From the NCBI RefSeq assembly GCF_001311825.1, contig NZ_BBCB01000006.1, forward strand, positions 1-64,000: 64,000 nt of DNA. The letters are read 5' to 3'. Of this stretch, positions 16,550-27,692 are shown in pieces. This stretch comes from Salidesulfovibrio brasiliensis JCM 12178. Lineage in GTDB: Bacteria; Desulfobacterota; Desulfovibrionia; Desulfovibrionales; Desulfovibrionaceae. Numbering within the stretch: position 1 is the first letter of the stretch; every line of letters begins with the position of its first letter. The notes below the pieces were generated by a model that searched no databases, had not been told where the DNA came from, and saw only the letters and a program-made list of their open reading frames with translations. The position numbers were made by a program, and so were the translations under genes.

Positions 16550-17295
16550 CGCTCCTTCGATACGCCGCCGTGATCCTCGTCATCGGCGTTCTCTGGAAAA
16601 TCGCCTCGGTGGCGCTCGGCAACATGATATTGCCGGACCCGCTCGACGCCATGGGTGCGTTTCTCTCTGCCATGGGCACCGCCGGATTCTGGAAGCATTT
16701 TGCGGCGAGTGCGTGGCGGGTTGTGGCAGCCATGGCCCTTGCGTGGGGCATCGCGTTTCCGCTCGGACTGCTCATGGGCAGCGTCAGGCGGCTGGACGCC
16801 ATGCTCGCACCATTTGTTTTTCTGACGTACCCGATTCCCAAGATCGTGCTGCTGCCGGTGTTTCTACTGATTCTCGGTCTCGGCGACTCCTCAAAGATCG
16901 CCATGATCTCCCTGATTCTGGGGTACCAGATACTCGTCACCACCCGCGACGGGGTGCGCGCGATACATCCCAAGTATTTCGACTCCGTTCGTTCGCTGGG
17001 CGGCAGCCGGTGGAATCTCGTCACCGAAGTACTGGTTCCGGCAGCCCTGCCGCACGGGTTTACGTCGCTTCGGCTCGGCACAGGGGTGGCCGTCGCAGTG
17101 CTTTTTTTCGTGGAATCCTTTGCCACCACCAGCGGACTCGGGTACATCATCATGGACGCATGGGGTGCCATGGACTACATTAGAATGTTTACGGGAATCC
17201 TTGGTATGAGCCTGCTCGGCGCGGTACTTTACGAAGCCGCGAATCTGCTGGAAAAACGGCTCTGCCGCTGGATGTTCCTGAGAAAGAAAAGTTGA
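16543..17295 (+). CDS. ABC transporter permease, TauC/SsuC-like
   Basis: A 250-residue inner-membrane permease with about six helices and the conserved cytoplasmic loop for ATPase contact (DGVRAIHPKYFDSVRSLGG, near 145-165, the EAA-type motif). It starts with GTG inside the end of the ATPase gene. It is the single permease of the importer and would act as a homodimer. The phoH gene begins 13 bases after its stop, so read-through into the next cluster is possible; no terminator is visible. Confidence 0.9.
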   Translation: MVALLRYAAVILVIGVLWKIASVALGNMILPDPLDAMGAFLSAMGTAGFWKHFAASAWRVVAAMALAWGIAFPLGLLMGSVRRLDAMLAPFVFLTYPIPKIVLLPVFLLILGLGDSSKIAMISLILGYQILVTTRDGVRAIHPKYFDSVRSLGGSRWNLVTEVLVPAALPHGFTSLRLGTGVAVAVLFFVESFATTSGLGYIIMDAWGAMDYIRMFTGILGMSLLGAVLYEAANLLEKRLCRWMFLRKKS

Positions 17296-17308
17296 TCGGA
17301 GAAATTGA

Positions 17309-18274
17309 TTGACGACCAGAAAACTGGAATTTGACGACAGTCGCAGGGCTTCCATCCTGTTCGGCCCCGAGAATACCCATCTCAAACTGGTGGGCGAACG
17401 CTTCAACGTGCGCATCGAGACCCGTGGCAGCATGGCTGTCCTGACAGCCGGGGACGACAACGAGACCGAGGTGGACACTGCGGCTCGGGTGCTGACCCAG
17501 CTCTATGGAATGCTGCGACATGGGCGAAAACTGGCTCCGCAGGACGTGGACCTTGCCTGCCGTGTCATCGATCGCGACCCGGCGGCCGAGCTGCATCGCG
17601 TCTTCCGCAAGGAAGTGGACGCCGGTTCGCCGCGCAAGCCCGTCACGCCCAAGACCATCAACCAGCGGGCTTATCTTGATGCCATACGCAACAATGACCT
17701 GACCTTCGGCATCGGCCCCGCCGGGACCGGCAAGACCTATCTGGCCGTTGCCATGGCTGTGGGGGCGCTCTTGCGGCGCGAGGTCAAGCGCATCGTGTTG
17801 ACCCGCCCTGCGGTGGAGGCCGGAGAGAAACTCGGGTTCCTTCCCGGCGACCTTGCCGAAAAGATCAACCCGTACCTCCGCCCGCTCTACGACGCGCTTC
17901 ATGACATGCTGGACTTTGAAAAGGTGCAGGACCACATGGAGACCGGCGTGATCGAGGTCGCGCCGCTGGCCTTCATGCGTGGACGTACGCTCAACGACGC
18001 CTTCATCATTCTCGACGAAGCCCAGAACACCACGCCGGAGCAGATGAAAATGTTCCTGACCCGGCTCGGGTTCGGCTCCCGCGCAGTGGTGACGGGCGAC
18101 GTCACCCAGATCGACCTGCCGCGGGAAAGCAGCTCCGGGCTGCTTAACGCCCGCAGGGTGCTTGCCGGGGTGGAGGGCATCGCTTTTACCGAGTTCGACG
18201 ACCGCGATGTCATCCGCCATCCGTTGGTGGCCCGTATTGTTGGTGCCTATGACCGCACCGGGGAGGGCGACTGA
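17309..18274 (+). CDS. PhoH-family ATPase
   Basis: A 321-residue P-loop protein of the PhoH/PhoL family. Walker A is GPAGTGKTY near residue 136, Walker B is FIILDEAQNTTPEQMK, and the sensor motif is VVTGDVTQIDLP. PhoH proteins are linked to RNA metabolism and are commonly encoded beside ybeY, as here (the stop and start codons overlap as TGATG). I take TTG 17309, which has GGAG seven bases upstream and gives the usual length. The cluster phoH-ybeY-18708 is a single operon. Confidence 0.9.
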   Translation: MTTRKLEFDDSRRASILFGPENTHLKLVGERFNVRIETRGSMAVLTAGDDNETEVDTAARVLTQLYGMLRHGRKLAPQDVDLACRVIDRDPAAELHRVFRKEVDAGSPRKPVTPKTINQRAYLDAIRNNDLTFGIGPAGTGKTYLAVAMAVGALLRREVKRIVLTRPAVEAGEKLGFLPGDLAEKINPYLRPLYDALHDMLDFEKVQDHMETGVIEVAPLAFMRGRTLNDAFIILDEAQNTTPEQMKMFLTRLGFGSRAVVTGDVTQIDLPRESSSGLLNARRVLAGVEGIAFTEFDDRDVIRHPLVARIVGAYDRTGEGD

Positions 18275-18708
18275 TGCCCGCGCATATCGTGCGAAACACC
18301 GTAGCCGATCCGGCGTTTCCGCTCGGTAACGGCGAGCTGCACGACATCTGCGACGATATTCTCGACGCGTTGGGCATCGGGGATGCTGAGTTCTCCCTGA
18401 AGCTCGTGAATGATAAGGGGATCGCCTTACTCAACGAGGAGTTCCTCGGTTGTAGCGGGCCCACCAATGTCCTGAGCTTTCCCGCCCGCAGTGAGGGCGA
18501 AGAGGGGCCTTACATCGGAGAGATCGCGCTGTCCGTGGATACGCTGGCCCGCGAGGTCCGGCTGTACGGTCAGGATGAGCGCGAGCATCTGGTACGGCTG
18601 CTGGCCCATGCGGTCCTGCATCTTGCCGGGTACGATCATGGCGAAGAGATGGACGGACTGACTGACCTCGCGGTGGCCGCTGTCGGCCTTTCTTCGGAGG
18701 GTGCCTGA
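18274..18708 (+). CDS. ybeY: Endoribonuclease YbeY (16S rRNA maturation)
   Basis: A 144-residue YbeY protein. The zinc-binding motif HxxxHxxxxxH is present as His112, His116, His122 (AHAVLHLAGYDH). The substrate cleft contains the conserved segment TNVLSFP (64-70). YbeY trims the 3' end of 16S rRNA and takes part in ribosome quality control. It overlaps the phoH stop and is followed directly by the 18708 gene (stop TGATG shared). Confidence 0.93.
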   Translation: MPAHIVRNTVADPAFPLGNGELHDICDDILDALGIGDAEFSLKLVNDKGIALLNEEFLGCSGPTNVLSFPARSEGEEGPYIGEIALSVDTLAREVRLYGQDEREHLVRLLAHAVLHLAGYDHGEEMDGLTDLAVAAVGLSSEGA

Positions 18709-20240
18709 TGGCGCTTCAGGGGAGGCCGCTCTATAAGGTGCTCGTCGGCGCGGTGGTGCTGACCGCGCTCAGCGTCGGTCTGATCGCCGTGTGGGGTGTG
18801 CGTTCGCTTCGCAACGAGGCCGCGTCCATGGCGGTCAAGAACGCGGTTCAGCAGCTTTCCGGCACGGTCAACGTGTTGGTCAACGTCATTTCCGAAGGCG
18901 GCGATCAGGGCCAGTTCTCCGGGCTCGACGCCCATGACCTGCAGGAGCGGGTCAAGGCCGTGATGCGCGATCGTCCCATGATCGGCAGCGTGCTCGTTTC
19001 CGGTGATGACGGTTTGGAGCTGGCGGTTATCCGAAAGGGCAAGAAGTTTGCGGTGGGTAAGCCGCAGTCAGGCTCTGTAGTCTGGAACTCACCCCCGGAA
19101 GTCAAGCAGCCCGATCTGCCCACTATCGATCTGACCACTCTGGAAGGAAAGCTTACCAAGGAGCGCCATTCGCTCAAGCCTGGGGAGTTCAGTTGGACCA
19201 GCGCATACCGCTTTCACGGACACGGCGAGTCGTGGATGACCATCTCCTGGCTGGTGGGCGACGGCAGCCGGATGCTGACCTTCGTGCTGCCGGTTTCCGC
19301 AGTGGTCAATCAGCTTTCCCATGCTGATCGCGGCGAGATTCAGGAGCTGTTCGTCTTCTGGGACAGCGGCAAGGTTATGGATATCCCGCGCGGTCAGGCT
19401 GACGAGGAATACCGTGATGCCGTGCTTCCGTCCGAACTGGACGACCCCGTGGTGGCGCAGGCCACCCGTATGCTCGTGGACGACAAGTCCCTGCGCGGCG
19501 AGACGTTCAGTTTTCCGCTTGACGGCGAGGTCTGGTGGGCCGCGTCCCGGCCCCTGTCGGCGTTCGGCGATACCATGTATCTCGGCGCTGCCGTGGCGCA
19601 GAGCCGCGTCAGTACCGAGCTGACCAGCGACCGTTTCATCTACGCCTTTGCCGTGTTCATCATAGTTTTCGGTGGCGCGGCGCTGTATTTTCTCCGCCGG
19701 TTCAGGAGCCGCATCGAAGGTGCGGGCCTGCGACGGGCTTATGTCTCGGGCAGCGAACTCCGTGAACTCATCGCCGAAGGGGAGAGTGACCGTCTGGAGT
19801 TCAAGCAGACGCTCAGATACAACGTGAAGGCCGGGAAAAACGGCCGCGAGATCGAGCTTGCCAGCATCAAGACCGTCACGGCCTTTCTCAACACCAACGG
19901 CGGAACGCTGCTCATCGGCGTCAGTGACGAGGGTGAAATCCTCGGTCTCGACGATGACAAGTTCGAGAACGATGACCGCGCGCTCCTGCATTTTACCAAC
20001 CTGCTCGGTCAGCATGTGGGCGTGAAGTTTCAGCCGTTCGTCAATGCGCGCGCCGTGGTGGTGGACGGAAAGACCGTCATCAGGGTCAACTGCGTTCGCG
20101 CGGATCAGCCAGCATTCCTGATCAACGGCCAGAACGAGGAATTCTACGTGCGGTCCGGTCCGGCCAGTCGCAAGCTTACGGTGCGACAGTTCTACGAGTA
20201 CATACGTTCATCGGGAAAAAGGACCGGCGGCCTGTCCTGA
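18708..20240 (+). CDS. Membrane sensor-like protein with C-terminal AlbA_2 (Schlafen) domain
   Basis: A 510-residue protein with one N-terminal helix (residues 8-30), a large extracytoplasmic region of about 270 residues, a second helix (about 306-325), and a cytoplasmic C-terminus. The last 160 residues match the AlbA_2 or Schlafen-type domain: ESDRLEFKQT, TAFLNTNGGTLLIGVSDEG and NEEFYVRSGPASRKL. The layout copies that of a membrane receptor, but the output is a putative nucleic-acid-binding or nuclease-like domain instead of a kinase. It shares stop and start bases with ybeY. The function of such proteins is not established; an RNA-related response is an inference from context. Confidence 0.75.
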   Translation: MALQGRPLYKVLVGAVVLTALSVGLIAVWGVRSLRNEAASMAVKNAVQQLSGTVNVLVNVISEGGDQGQFSGLDAHDLQERVKAVMRDRPMIGSVLVSGDDGLELAVIRKGKKFAVGKPQSGSVVWNSPPEVKQPDLPTIDLTTLEGKLTKERHSLKPGEFSWTSAYRFHGHGESWMTISWLVGDGSRMLTFVLPVSAVVNQLSHADRGEIQELFVFWDSGKVMDIPRGQADEEYRDAVLPSELDDPVVAQATRMLVDDKSLRGETFSFPLDGEVWWAASRPLSAFGDTMYLGAAVAQSRVSTELTSDRFIYAFAVFIIVFGGAALYFLRRFRSRIEGAGLRRAYVSGSELRELIAEGESDRLEFKQTLRYNVKAGKNGREIELASIKTVTAFLNTNGGTLLIGVSDEGEILGLDDDKFENDDRALLHFTNLLGQHVGVKFQPFVNARAVVVDGKTVIRVNCVRADQPAFLINGQNEEFYVRSGPASRKLTVRQFYEYIRSSGKRTGGLS

Positions 20241-20490
20241 TTCCGCTCAGTCGCTGCGTTTTTCGTGTTTTGGGCCAACAGCGAACCTGCTTTTGTCGTA
20301 CGTCGCTGTTTATTTGGCGAAATCCGTCCACCATTTTGGCCGCAGCGCCGTTTCCGTTTGTTCTGTATGACGCAGGAAACCATGCCCAGCCGGGCAATCC
20401 CGTCGCACAATGCTTTACAATCGGCCCCGATTGGGACAAACTCCGTCGTTTCCGCACCAATTAGTAGGTATTGAACCATGGAGAGTGAGC
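20241..20490. other. Intergenic region upstream of argF
   Basis: About 250 bases before argF. I see no clear promoter consensus, no operator palindrome and no terminator for the preceding operon. A possible -10 TACAAT lies in GCTTTACAATCGG, without a good -35 box. Confidence 0.4.
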
Positions 20491-21392
20491 ATGCCTAACC
20501 ACTTTTTGACCATCTTCGACATTCCCAAAGAGGAAGCCCTTGCGGTCGTGAAGCGCGCGCATCAGATGAAGGCCGAAGGTCTGCGTCTTGATACGCTTGC
20601 CGGAAAGACCCTTCTTCTCATTTTCGAAAAGGCTTCCACGCGTACCCGCGTTTCTTTTGAAGTGGGCGTCCGCCAGCTGGGCGGCGACGCGGTCTTCATC
20701 GCCTCGCGCGACTCCCAGCTGGGCCGCAGCGAACCGCTTGAAGACACCGCGCGGGTGCTTACCCGATATGCCGATGGTCTGGTGGTGCGAACCTTCGGTC
20801 AGCACAAGCTCGACGTGCTGGCCAATTATGGCGACATCCCGGTCATCAACGCGTTGACCGACGAATATCACCCCTGTCAGGTCATGAGCGACATGCTGAC
20901 CATGTACGAACGCACGCCGGAGCTGGACAAGCTCAAGGTGGCGTGGATCGGCGACGGCAATAACATGGCGCATTCCTTCATCAACGCCAGCGCGTGGTTC
21001 GGCTTCGAACTGGCAATTGCCTGCCCCGAAGGTACGACCCGGACCAGAAGATTCTGGACAAGGCCGTTGATCTTGGCGCGAAGGTGACCATCACCCGTGA
21101 TCCGCAGGAAGCTGCGTCCGGCGCTCATTACATCAACACCGATGTCTGGGCCAGCATGGGGCAGGAAGAAGAGCAGCGCATTCGCGCGGAGGCCTTTGCG
21201 GGCTTCATCGTGGACGAGGCCATGATGAACAGGGCCGCATCAGACGCCAAGTTCATGCATTGCCTGCCCGCGCACCGGGGCGAGGAAGTATCCGAGGGCG
21301 TCTTCGAGTCGCCCGCGTCCATCGTCTTCGATCAGGCTGAGAACCGCCTGCACATGCAGAAGGCGATCATGGAATGGGTCTTTAGTAAATAA
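20491..21392 (+). CDS. argF: Ornithine carbamoyltransferase, one frame break
   Basis: Transfers the carbamoyl group of carbamoyl phosphate to ornithine, giving citrulline in arginine synthesis. The N-terminal part has STRTR (residues 49-53) for carbamoyl phosphate, followed by EYHPCQ; the C-terminal part has [11 protein letters not shown] for ornithine. The frame breaks at 21031-21034: after IACPEG the expected [11 protein letters not shown] is in the next frame, and one extra base at GGTAC restores it. Full length of about 300 residues is normal. ATG 20491 follows GGAG. argG starts 22 bases after the stop. Confidence 0.9.
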
Positions 21393-21414
21393 CGAATTGT
21401 TTCGGAGAGATATA

Positions 21415-22653
<1,239 letters not shown>

Positions 22654-22655
22654 AC

Positions 22656-24041
22656 ATGGCAGAAAAGAAAATGTGGGGCGGTCGTTTTGCCGAAGCGACG
22701 GCCACCCTCATGGAAGAATACTCCGAGTCCGTCTCTTTCGACTGGCAGCTTTTTGCCGGGGACATCCGCGGTTCGCAGGCTCATGCCCGCGTGCTCGCCA
22801 AGCAGGGGTTCCTCACCGAAGACGAAGCGAAGACCATCGTGGACGGGCTTGACGCGGTGAAGGCCGAGATCGTGGCTGGCGACTTCGAATGGAACACGTC
22901 CATGGAGGACGTGCACATGAACGTGGAGTCCCGGCTGACCGAGATCATCGGACCGCTGGGCGGCAAGCTGCACACGGCCCGAAGCCGCAACGATCAGGTG
23001 GCTCTCGATTTCCGGCTGCATGTCTCAGCAAGGCTGCGCGTCTGGCGCGAGCTGTTGCGCGACGTTGTAGCAGCGTTCGTGGAGCAGGCCGAGGCGCACA
23101 CCGAAACGATTCTTCCGGGCTGCACCCATTTCCAGCCAGCGCAGCCGGTGCTTCTGGCGCACCATCTTTTGGCCTATTGCCAGATGTTCATGCGCGACGC
23201 GGCCCGTATTGAGGACTGCCTGAAACGTACCGAGGTTTCGCCGCTGGGCGCGGCCGCGCTTGCAGGGACCACCCATCCGGTGAACCCGCAGGCCGTGGCC
23301 GACGACCTCTGCATGGGCGGCGTGTTCGCTAATAGCATGGACGCGGTTTCCGACCGCGACTTTGTTCTTGAGGCGCTCTTTGCCGGGTCCGTGGTCATGG
23401 CGCACCTTTCCCGCTTCTGTGAGGAGATTATCATCTGGGCCAACCCCAATTTCGGGTTCGTCAAGCTGCCGGATGCCTACTCCACCGGCTCGTCCATCAT
23501 GCCCCAGAAGAAGAACCCGGACGCCTGCGAGATCATGCGCGGCAAGACCGGGCGCGTGTTCGGCTCGCTCATGAGTCTTCTGACCGTGCTCAAGGGCCTG
23601 CCCATGACCTATAACCGGGACCTTCAGGAAGACAAGGAGCCGTTCTTCGATACCGACAGGACCGTATCCATGTCGCTTGCAGTCATGGCCGATATGGTTC
23701 CCGGTTTTACATTTGTGCCGGAGCGCATGCGGGCCACGGTCCGGAGCGGGTTCCTCAATGCCACCGAACTGGCTGATTACCTTGCGGCAAAGGGTGTTCC
23801 TTTCCGCGAGGCGCATCACATCACCGGTGCGGCGGTCGCTTTTGCCGAAGATGCAGGCAAGGGACTTGAAGATCTGACGCTTGACGAGTTCAAGGAATTT
23901 TCGGACAGCATTGGAGAGGATGTCTACGAGGTGCTGGACTATGACGCCTGCATCAAGCGTAGGACATCCCCCGGCGGTACGGGGCCTGACTCCGTTGCCG
24001 CGCAACTTGCCTTGGTCCGGGAGTGGATCGGGCGGGAGTAG
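22656..24041 (+). CDS. argH: Argininosuccinate lyase
   Basis: A 461-residue lyase that splits argininosuccinate into arginine and fumarate. The family signature [12 protein letters not shown] is present near residue 280, with the catalytic region [11 protein letters not shown] and SRNDQV near 90-110. ATG 22656 lies three bases after the argG stop codon. The downstream winged-helix gene starts 7 bases after the stop, so it is in the same transcript. Confidence 0.95.
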   Translation: MAEKKMWGGRFAEATATLMEEYSESVSFDWQLFAGDIRGSQAHARVLAKQGFLTEDEAKTIVDGLDAVKAEIVAGDFEWNTSMEDVHMNVESRLTEIIGPLGGKLHTARSRNDQVALDFRLHVSARLRVWRELLRDVVAAFVEQAEAHTETILPGCTHFQPAQPVLLAHHLLAYCQMFMRDAARIEDCLKRTEVSPLGAAALAGTTHPVNPQAVADDLCMGGVFANSMDAVSDRDFVLEALFAGSVVMAHLSRFCEEIIIWANPNFGFVKLPDAYSTGSSIMPQKKNPDACEIMRGKTGRVFGSLMSLLTVLKGLPMTYNRDLQEDKEPFFDTDRTVSMSLAVMADMVPGFTFVPERMRATVRSGFLNATELADYLAAKGVPFREAHHITGAAVAFAEDAGKGLEDLTLDEFKEFSDSIGEDVYEVLDYDACIKRRTSPGGTGPDSVAAQLALVREWIGRE

Positions 24042-24048
24042 AGGAGCT

Positions 24049-24591
24049 ATGAAGCTAAGCAGCAGGGATCTCGGAGTTCTGAAGGATATCCAGAACTATT
24101 CCAGAATCGAGCGCTATCACGGGATGTTGCCCGCCAAGCTCGCCGACGTGTATGACGAGGGCGTGATCGCCCGACTTGTCGACCTTGAGCTTATCGAGGA
24201 GGGCGCGATCCTGACCAAGTGTGGTTCTAACCCATCGGGCTACCGGTTGACGGATGATGGCAAGGCCGCACTCAGTGATTCCGGATTCTGTGCACGAGAC
24301 TCCCGCTGGGCCAAGCTGACCGCGTCCGAGCATCCCGACGTGGACAGCCTCGACGAAGGGACTCTCGATGTGCTCGCGGACCTGTATCACCTGAGTCGCC
24401 TCAGGCGTTCAGGTGGTTTGGTACGCAAGGAGTTTCTGGAAGATTATGACAACTCCAGTCTCAGCGCGCTTTACGACCTCGGGCTTGTCTACTGGGTCAA
24501 GCTCAAGGGCAAGAAGGTTGAAAGCGGGAAGGGATACATGATTTCGGACAAGGCCATCCGGATGCTTAAACTTGTCGGAGAAATCGATTGA
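24049..24591 (+). CDS. Two-unit winged-helix-like protein, unknown function
   Basis: A 180-residue protein made of two similar halves of about 85 residues. Each has a helix-turn-helix-like stretch (LADVYDEGVIARLVDLELIEE in the first; FLEDYDNSSLSALYDLGLVYW in the second) followed by a glycine/serine wing ending in GYRLTDDGKAAL or GYMISDKAIRML. That arrangement fits a winged helix-type DNA-binding fold. GAGGAG at 24041-24046 gives a strong start at ATG 24049. It follows argH by 7 bases and stands before ftsH. A transcription factor is likely but its target is unknown. Confidence 0.65.
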   Translation: MKLSSRDLGVLKDIQNYSRIERYHGMLPAKLADVYDEGVIARLVDLELIEEGAILTKCGSNPSGYRLTDDGKAALSDSGFCARDSRWAKLTASEHPDVDSLDEGTLDVLADLYHLSRLRRSGGLVRKEFLEDYDNSSLSALYDLGLVYWVKLKGKKVESGKGYMISDKAIRMLKLVGEID

Positions 24592-24795
24592 CCCGGTTGC
24601 CGGGGTGCGTGAATTTCGATAGATTGCATGAGTGGGCGAAAAAACTGCCCCTTTCGCGGTCAAAATGCGCTACGGGACTTGCCTTTTCTCCGGCCCGCAT
24701 TATTTGTTTTCGACGATACTGTTCATACGGCGGCCCAACTGACGGGCCAGAGCTACACCGGGGTGTCCCGCACCCTGTCTACCGAGGAGTGATCC

Positions 24796-26799
24796 TTGAA
24801 TAATTTTACGAAAAATCTTGCCATCTGGCTGATCATCTCCGTGTTGATGGTCGTGCTGTTCAACCTGTTCAGCCAGCAACCCTCTCCCAGCCTGAAAATG
24901 GGATACAGCGAATTCCTCACCCGCGTCGAAGCGGGCGAGATCATGTCCGTCAAGATACAGGGACAGTCCATTACCGGCGTTACCGCACAGGACAAGCGTT
25001 TCCAGACCTACGCTCCCAATGACCCGAAGCTGGTGGACACCCTCATCAGTCGCGGCGTTCAGGTTGAAGCCGAGCCGCCGGATGACGGACCGTGGTACAT
25101 GACCCTGCTCGTCTCCTGGTTCCCGATGCTCCTGCTCATTGGTGTCTGGATATTCTTCATGCGCCAGATGCAGGGCGGCGGTGGAGGCGGCCGCGGGGCC
25201 ATGAGCTTCGGTCGCTCCCGCGCCAAGCTCATCAACGAGGAGAGCGCCCGCGTCACCTTTGAGGACGTTGCGGGTGTTGACGAGGCCAAGGAAGAGCTCT
25301 CCGAGGTCGTGGATTTCCTGCGCGAGCCGCGCAAGTTCACCCGTCTCGGCGGTCGCATTCCCAAGGGCGTGCTGCTGGTCGGCTCTCCGGGTACCGGTAA
25401 GACCCTCATGGCCCGTGCCGTGGCAGGGGAGGCCGGTGTTCCGTTCTTCTCCATCTCCGGTTCCGACTTCGTCGAGATGTTCGTCGGTGTCGGCGCATCC
25501 CGCGTGCGCGACCTTTTCGAGCAGGGCAAGAAGAACGCTCCGTGCCTCATCTTCATCGACGAAATTGATGCCGTGGGCCGTCAGCGCGGCGCCGGACTCG
25601 GCGGCGGGCATGACGAGCGCGAGCAGACGCTCAACCAGCTGCTCGTCGAGATGGACGGCTTTGAATCCAACGAAGGCGTCATTCTCGTGGCAGCCACCAA
25701 CCGTCCCGACGTTCTGGACCCGGCGCTGCTGCGTCCCGGTCGATTTGACCGTCAGGTAGTGGTTCCCACGCCGGACCTTCGTGGTCGCGAGCGCATTCTG
25801 AAGGTGCACACGCGCCGCACGCCGCTTGCCCCGACCGTCGATCTGGCCGTCATTGCCCGCGGTACTCCCGGTTTCTCGGGCGCGGACCTTGAAAACCTCG
25901 TCAACGAGGCTGCTCTCCATGCCGCCAAGGTTGGCAAGGATCGTGTGGCCATGGACGACTTCGAGGAAGCCAAGGACAAGGTCATGATGGGCAAGGAGCG
26001 CAGAAGCGTCATCCTGTCCGACGAGGAAAAGAATATCACTGCGTACCACGAGGGCGGTCACGCGCTCGTGGCCAAGCTTCTGCCCGGGACCGATCCCGTG
26101 CACAAGGTCTCCATCATCCCGCGCGGTCAGGCCATGGGCGTGACCATGCAGCTTCCGGTGGATGACCGCCACAGCTATAACCGCGAATATCTTGAGAACC
26201 AGATCGCCATGCTCCTCGGCGGCCGTGTGGCCGAAGAGGTTGCCATCGGCAGCATCACCACAGGCGCGAGCAACGACATTGACCGTGCCACCAAGATCGC
26301 CCGCAACATGGTCTGCATGTGGGGCATGAGCGAGAAGCTCGGCCCGCTGAGCTTCGGCGACAATCAGGAGCAGGTCTTCCTCGGCAAGGAACTCATCCAC
26401 GACAAGAACTACGGCGAAGAGACCGCGAAGATCATCGACGCCGAAGTCCGCCGTTTCGTTGAAGAAGGACACGCCAAGGCCCGCAAGCTGCTTGAAGAAA
26501 ACATGGAAACACTCAAGAAGATTGCGGATGCGCTGCTTGATCGCGAAACCATCACCGGCGCGGATATCGACCTGATCATGGAAGGCAAGGAGTTGCCGCC
26601 GGTTCAGGAAAACGGCGCTATTGCCCGTAGCCGTCCCGGAGCTTCAGAGCAGAAAGAGGCGGGATATACGCCGGTTAGCGAAGAGGGCGAAAGCGGAAGC
26701 GCGGAAGTCGAAAAGGATGAGTCCGGCGAGGACGAATTCCTCATCGAAGACGCTGACGACGACAAGGACGGCGGTGACGGCGGCCCGAAAGTTCAGTAG
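24796..26799 (+). CDS. ftsH: ATP-dependent zinc metalloprotease FtsH
   Basis: A 667-residue membrane AAA protease that degrades unstable membrane and cytoplasmic proteins. It has an N-terminal helix, a periplasmic part, a second helix near 110-130, the AAA module (Walker A GSPGTGKT, Walker B LIFIDEID, second region of homology ATNRPDVLD, arginine finger RPGRFDR) and the protease motif HEGGH, a variant of the usual HEAGH that keeps the two His and the Glu. A long acidic tail ends the protein. The start is TTG 24796, preceded by GAGGAG. The folP gene follows after 14 bases. Confidence 0.95.
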   Translation: MNNFTKNLAIWLIISVLMVVLFNLFSQQPSPSLKMGYSEFLTRVEAGEIMSVKIQGQSITGVTAQDKRFQTYAPNDPKLVDTLISRGVQVEAEPPDDGPWYMTLLVSWFPMLLLIGVWIFFMRQMQGGGGGGRGAMSFGRSRAKLINEESARVTFEDVAGVDEAKEELSEVVDFLREPRKFTRLGGRIPKGVLLVGSPGTGKTLMARAVAGEAGVPFFSISGSDFVEMFVGVGASRVRDLFEQGKKNAPCLIFIDEIDAVGRQRGAGLGGGHDEREQTLNQLLVEMDGFESNEGVILVAATNRPDVLDPALLRPGRFDRQVVVPTPDLRGRERILKVHTRRTPLAPTVDLAVIARGTPGFSGADLENLVNEAALHAAKVGKDRVAMDDFEEAKDKVMMGKERRSVILSDEEKNITAYHEGGHALVAKLLPGTDPVHKVSIIPRGQAMGVTMQLPVDDRHSYNREYLENQIAMLLGGRVAEEVAIGSITTGASNDIDRATKIARNMVCMWGMSEKLGPLSFGDNQEQVFLGKELIHDKNYGEETAKIIDAEVRRFVEEGHAKARKLLEENMETLKKIADALLDRETITGADIDLIMEGKELPPVQENGAIARSRPGASEQKEAGYTPVSEEGESGSAEVEKDESGEDEFLIEDADDDKDGGDGGPKVQ

Positions 26800-26813
26800 C
26801 TGGACGGCGACGT

Positions 26814-27683
26814 GTGACCATGACCGATACCATATGGACCATTCAGGGGGGCAGGGTGCTTGGCCCGGCCCCCTTTTTCATTGCCGGCATCGTGAACGTG
26901 ACGCCGGATTCGTTTTATGACGGGGGGAGCTATCCCGCTCCGGAGACAGCCGTTGCGCATGCTCGGCAGCTGGTCTGCGATGGCGCGACGATTCTCGACA
27001 TCGGCGGGGAGAGCACGCGTCCCTATGCTGACCCCGTGGACGCTCCCGAAGAGCTGGACCGGATCATGCCGGTCATTCGGGAGTTGGCAGGAAAGCCCGT
27101 GGAGCGACACGACTGCATCGAGGTCGTTCCGGCAATTTCGGTGGACACGTACAAGGCCGGGGTTGCGGCAACCGCACTTGATGCCGGGGCGGACATCATC
27201 AATGACGTCTCCGCCTTCGAGTATGATCCTGAATTGCTGGACGTGCTCGGTCAGTACAAGCCGGGTTACGTGCTGATGCACAGTCTCGGCAGGCCGGAAA
27301 GCATGCAGGACGCGCCCAGGTATGATGACCCTGTTGAAGACATCTGCCGGTTTTTCGAGCGAAAACTGGAGCAGCTCGACAAGGCCGGGGTTCCTTCGGA
27401 CAGAATTGTTCTCGATCCGGGCATCGGTTTCGGCAAGCTGCTGGAACACAATCTCGCCATTCTTGCCGGGGTGGAGCGGTTCACCCGGTTCGGACTGCCT
27501 GTTTTCATGGGGCTGTCCAACAAATCTTTGTGGCAGGGGCTTCTGGGACTTGACGTTGGGGAGCGCGGCAACGCCACACAGGTGGGCACCGCCGCGACAG
27601 CCATGAAGGGTGCCGCCATTCACCGCGTTCATGACGTGCGTTCAGCCATGCAGACATTGACCATTGTGCATGCTCTGGCATAG
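26814..27683 (+). CDS. folP: Dihydropteroate synthase
   Basis: A 289-residue enzyme of folate synthesis that joins p-aminobenzoate to the pterin pyrophosphate. Motifs: GIVNVTPDSFYDGG near 25-38, ILDIGGESTRP near 62-72, ISVDTYKA, and INDVSAF. The C-terminus has GLSNKSLWQGLLG and the pterin loop region. GTG 26814 and ATG 26820 are both possible starts. It lies between ftsH and cdaA, an order seen in other bacteria. Confidence 0.93.
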   Translation: MTMTDTIWTIQGGRVLGPAPFFIAGIVNVTPDSFYDGGSYPAPETAVAHARQLVCDGATILDIGGESTRPYADPVDAPEELDRIMPVIRELAGKPVERHDCIEVVPAISVDTYKAGVAATALDAGADIINDVSAFEYDPELLDVLGQYKPGYVLMHSLGRPESMQDAPRYDDPVEDICRFFERKLEQLDKAGVPSDRIVLDPGIGFGKLLEHNLAILAGVERFTRFGLPVFMGLSNKSLWQGLLGLDVGERGNATQVGTAATAMKGAAIHRVHDVRSAMQTLTIVHALA

Positions 27684-27692
27684 GTAGTATCA

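Noticed and set aside
24592-24795. A possible small gene between the winged-helix gene and ftsH
   Set aside because: The 71-codon frame overlaps the ftsH start, has no ribosome site and reads like noise.
24700-26472. A 590-codon open frame antisense to ftsH
   Set aside because: It is the high-GC mirror of the ftsH frame: low-complexity, His/Gly/Ala-rich translation, no start signal, no known motif. ftsH itself has every family motif.
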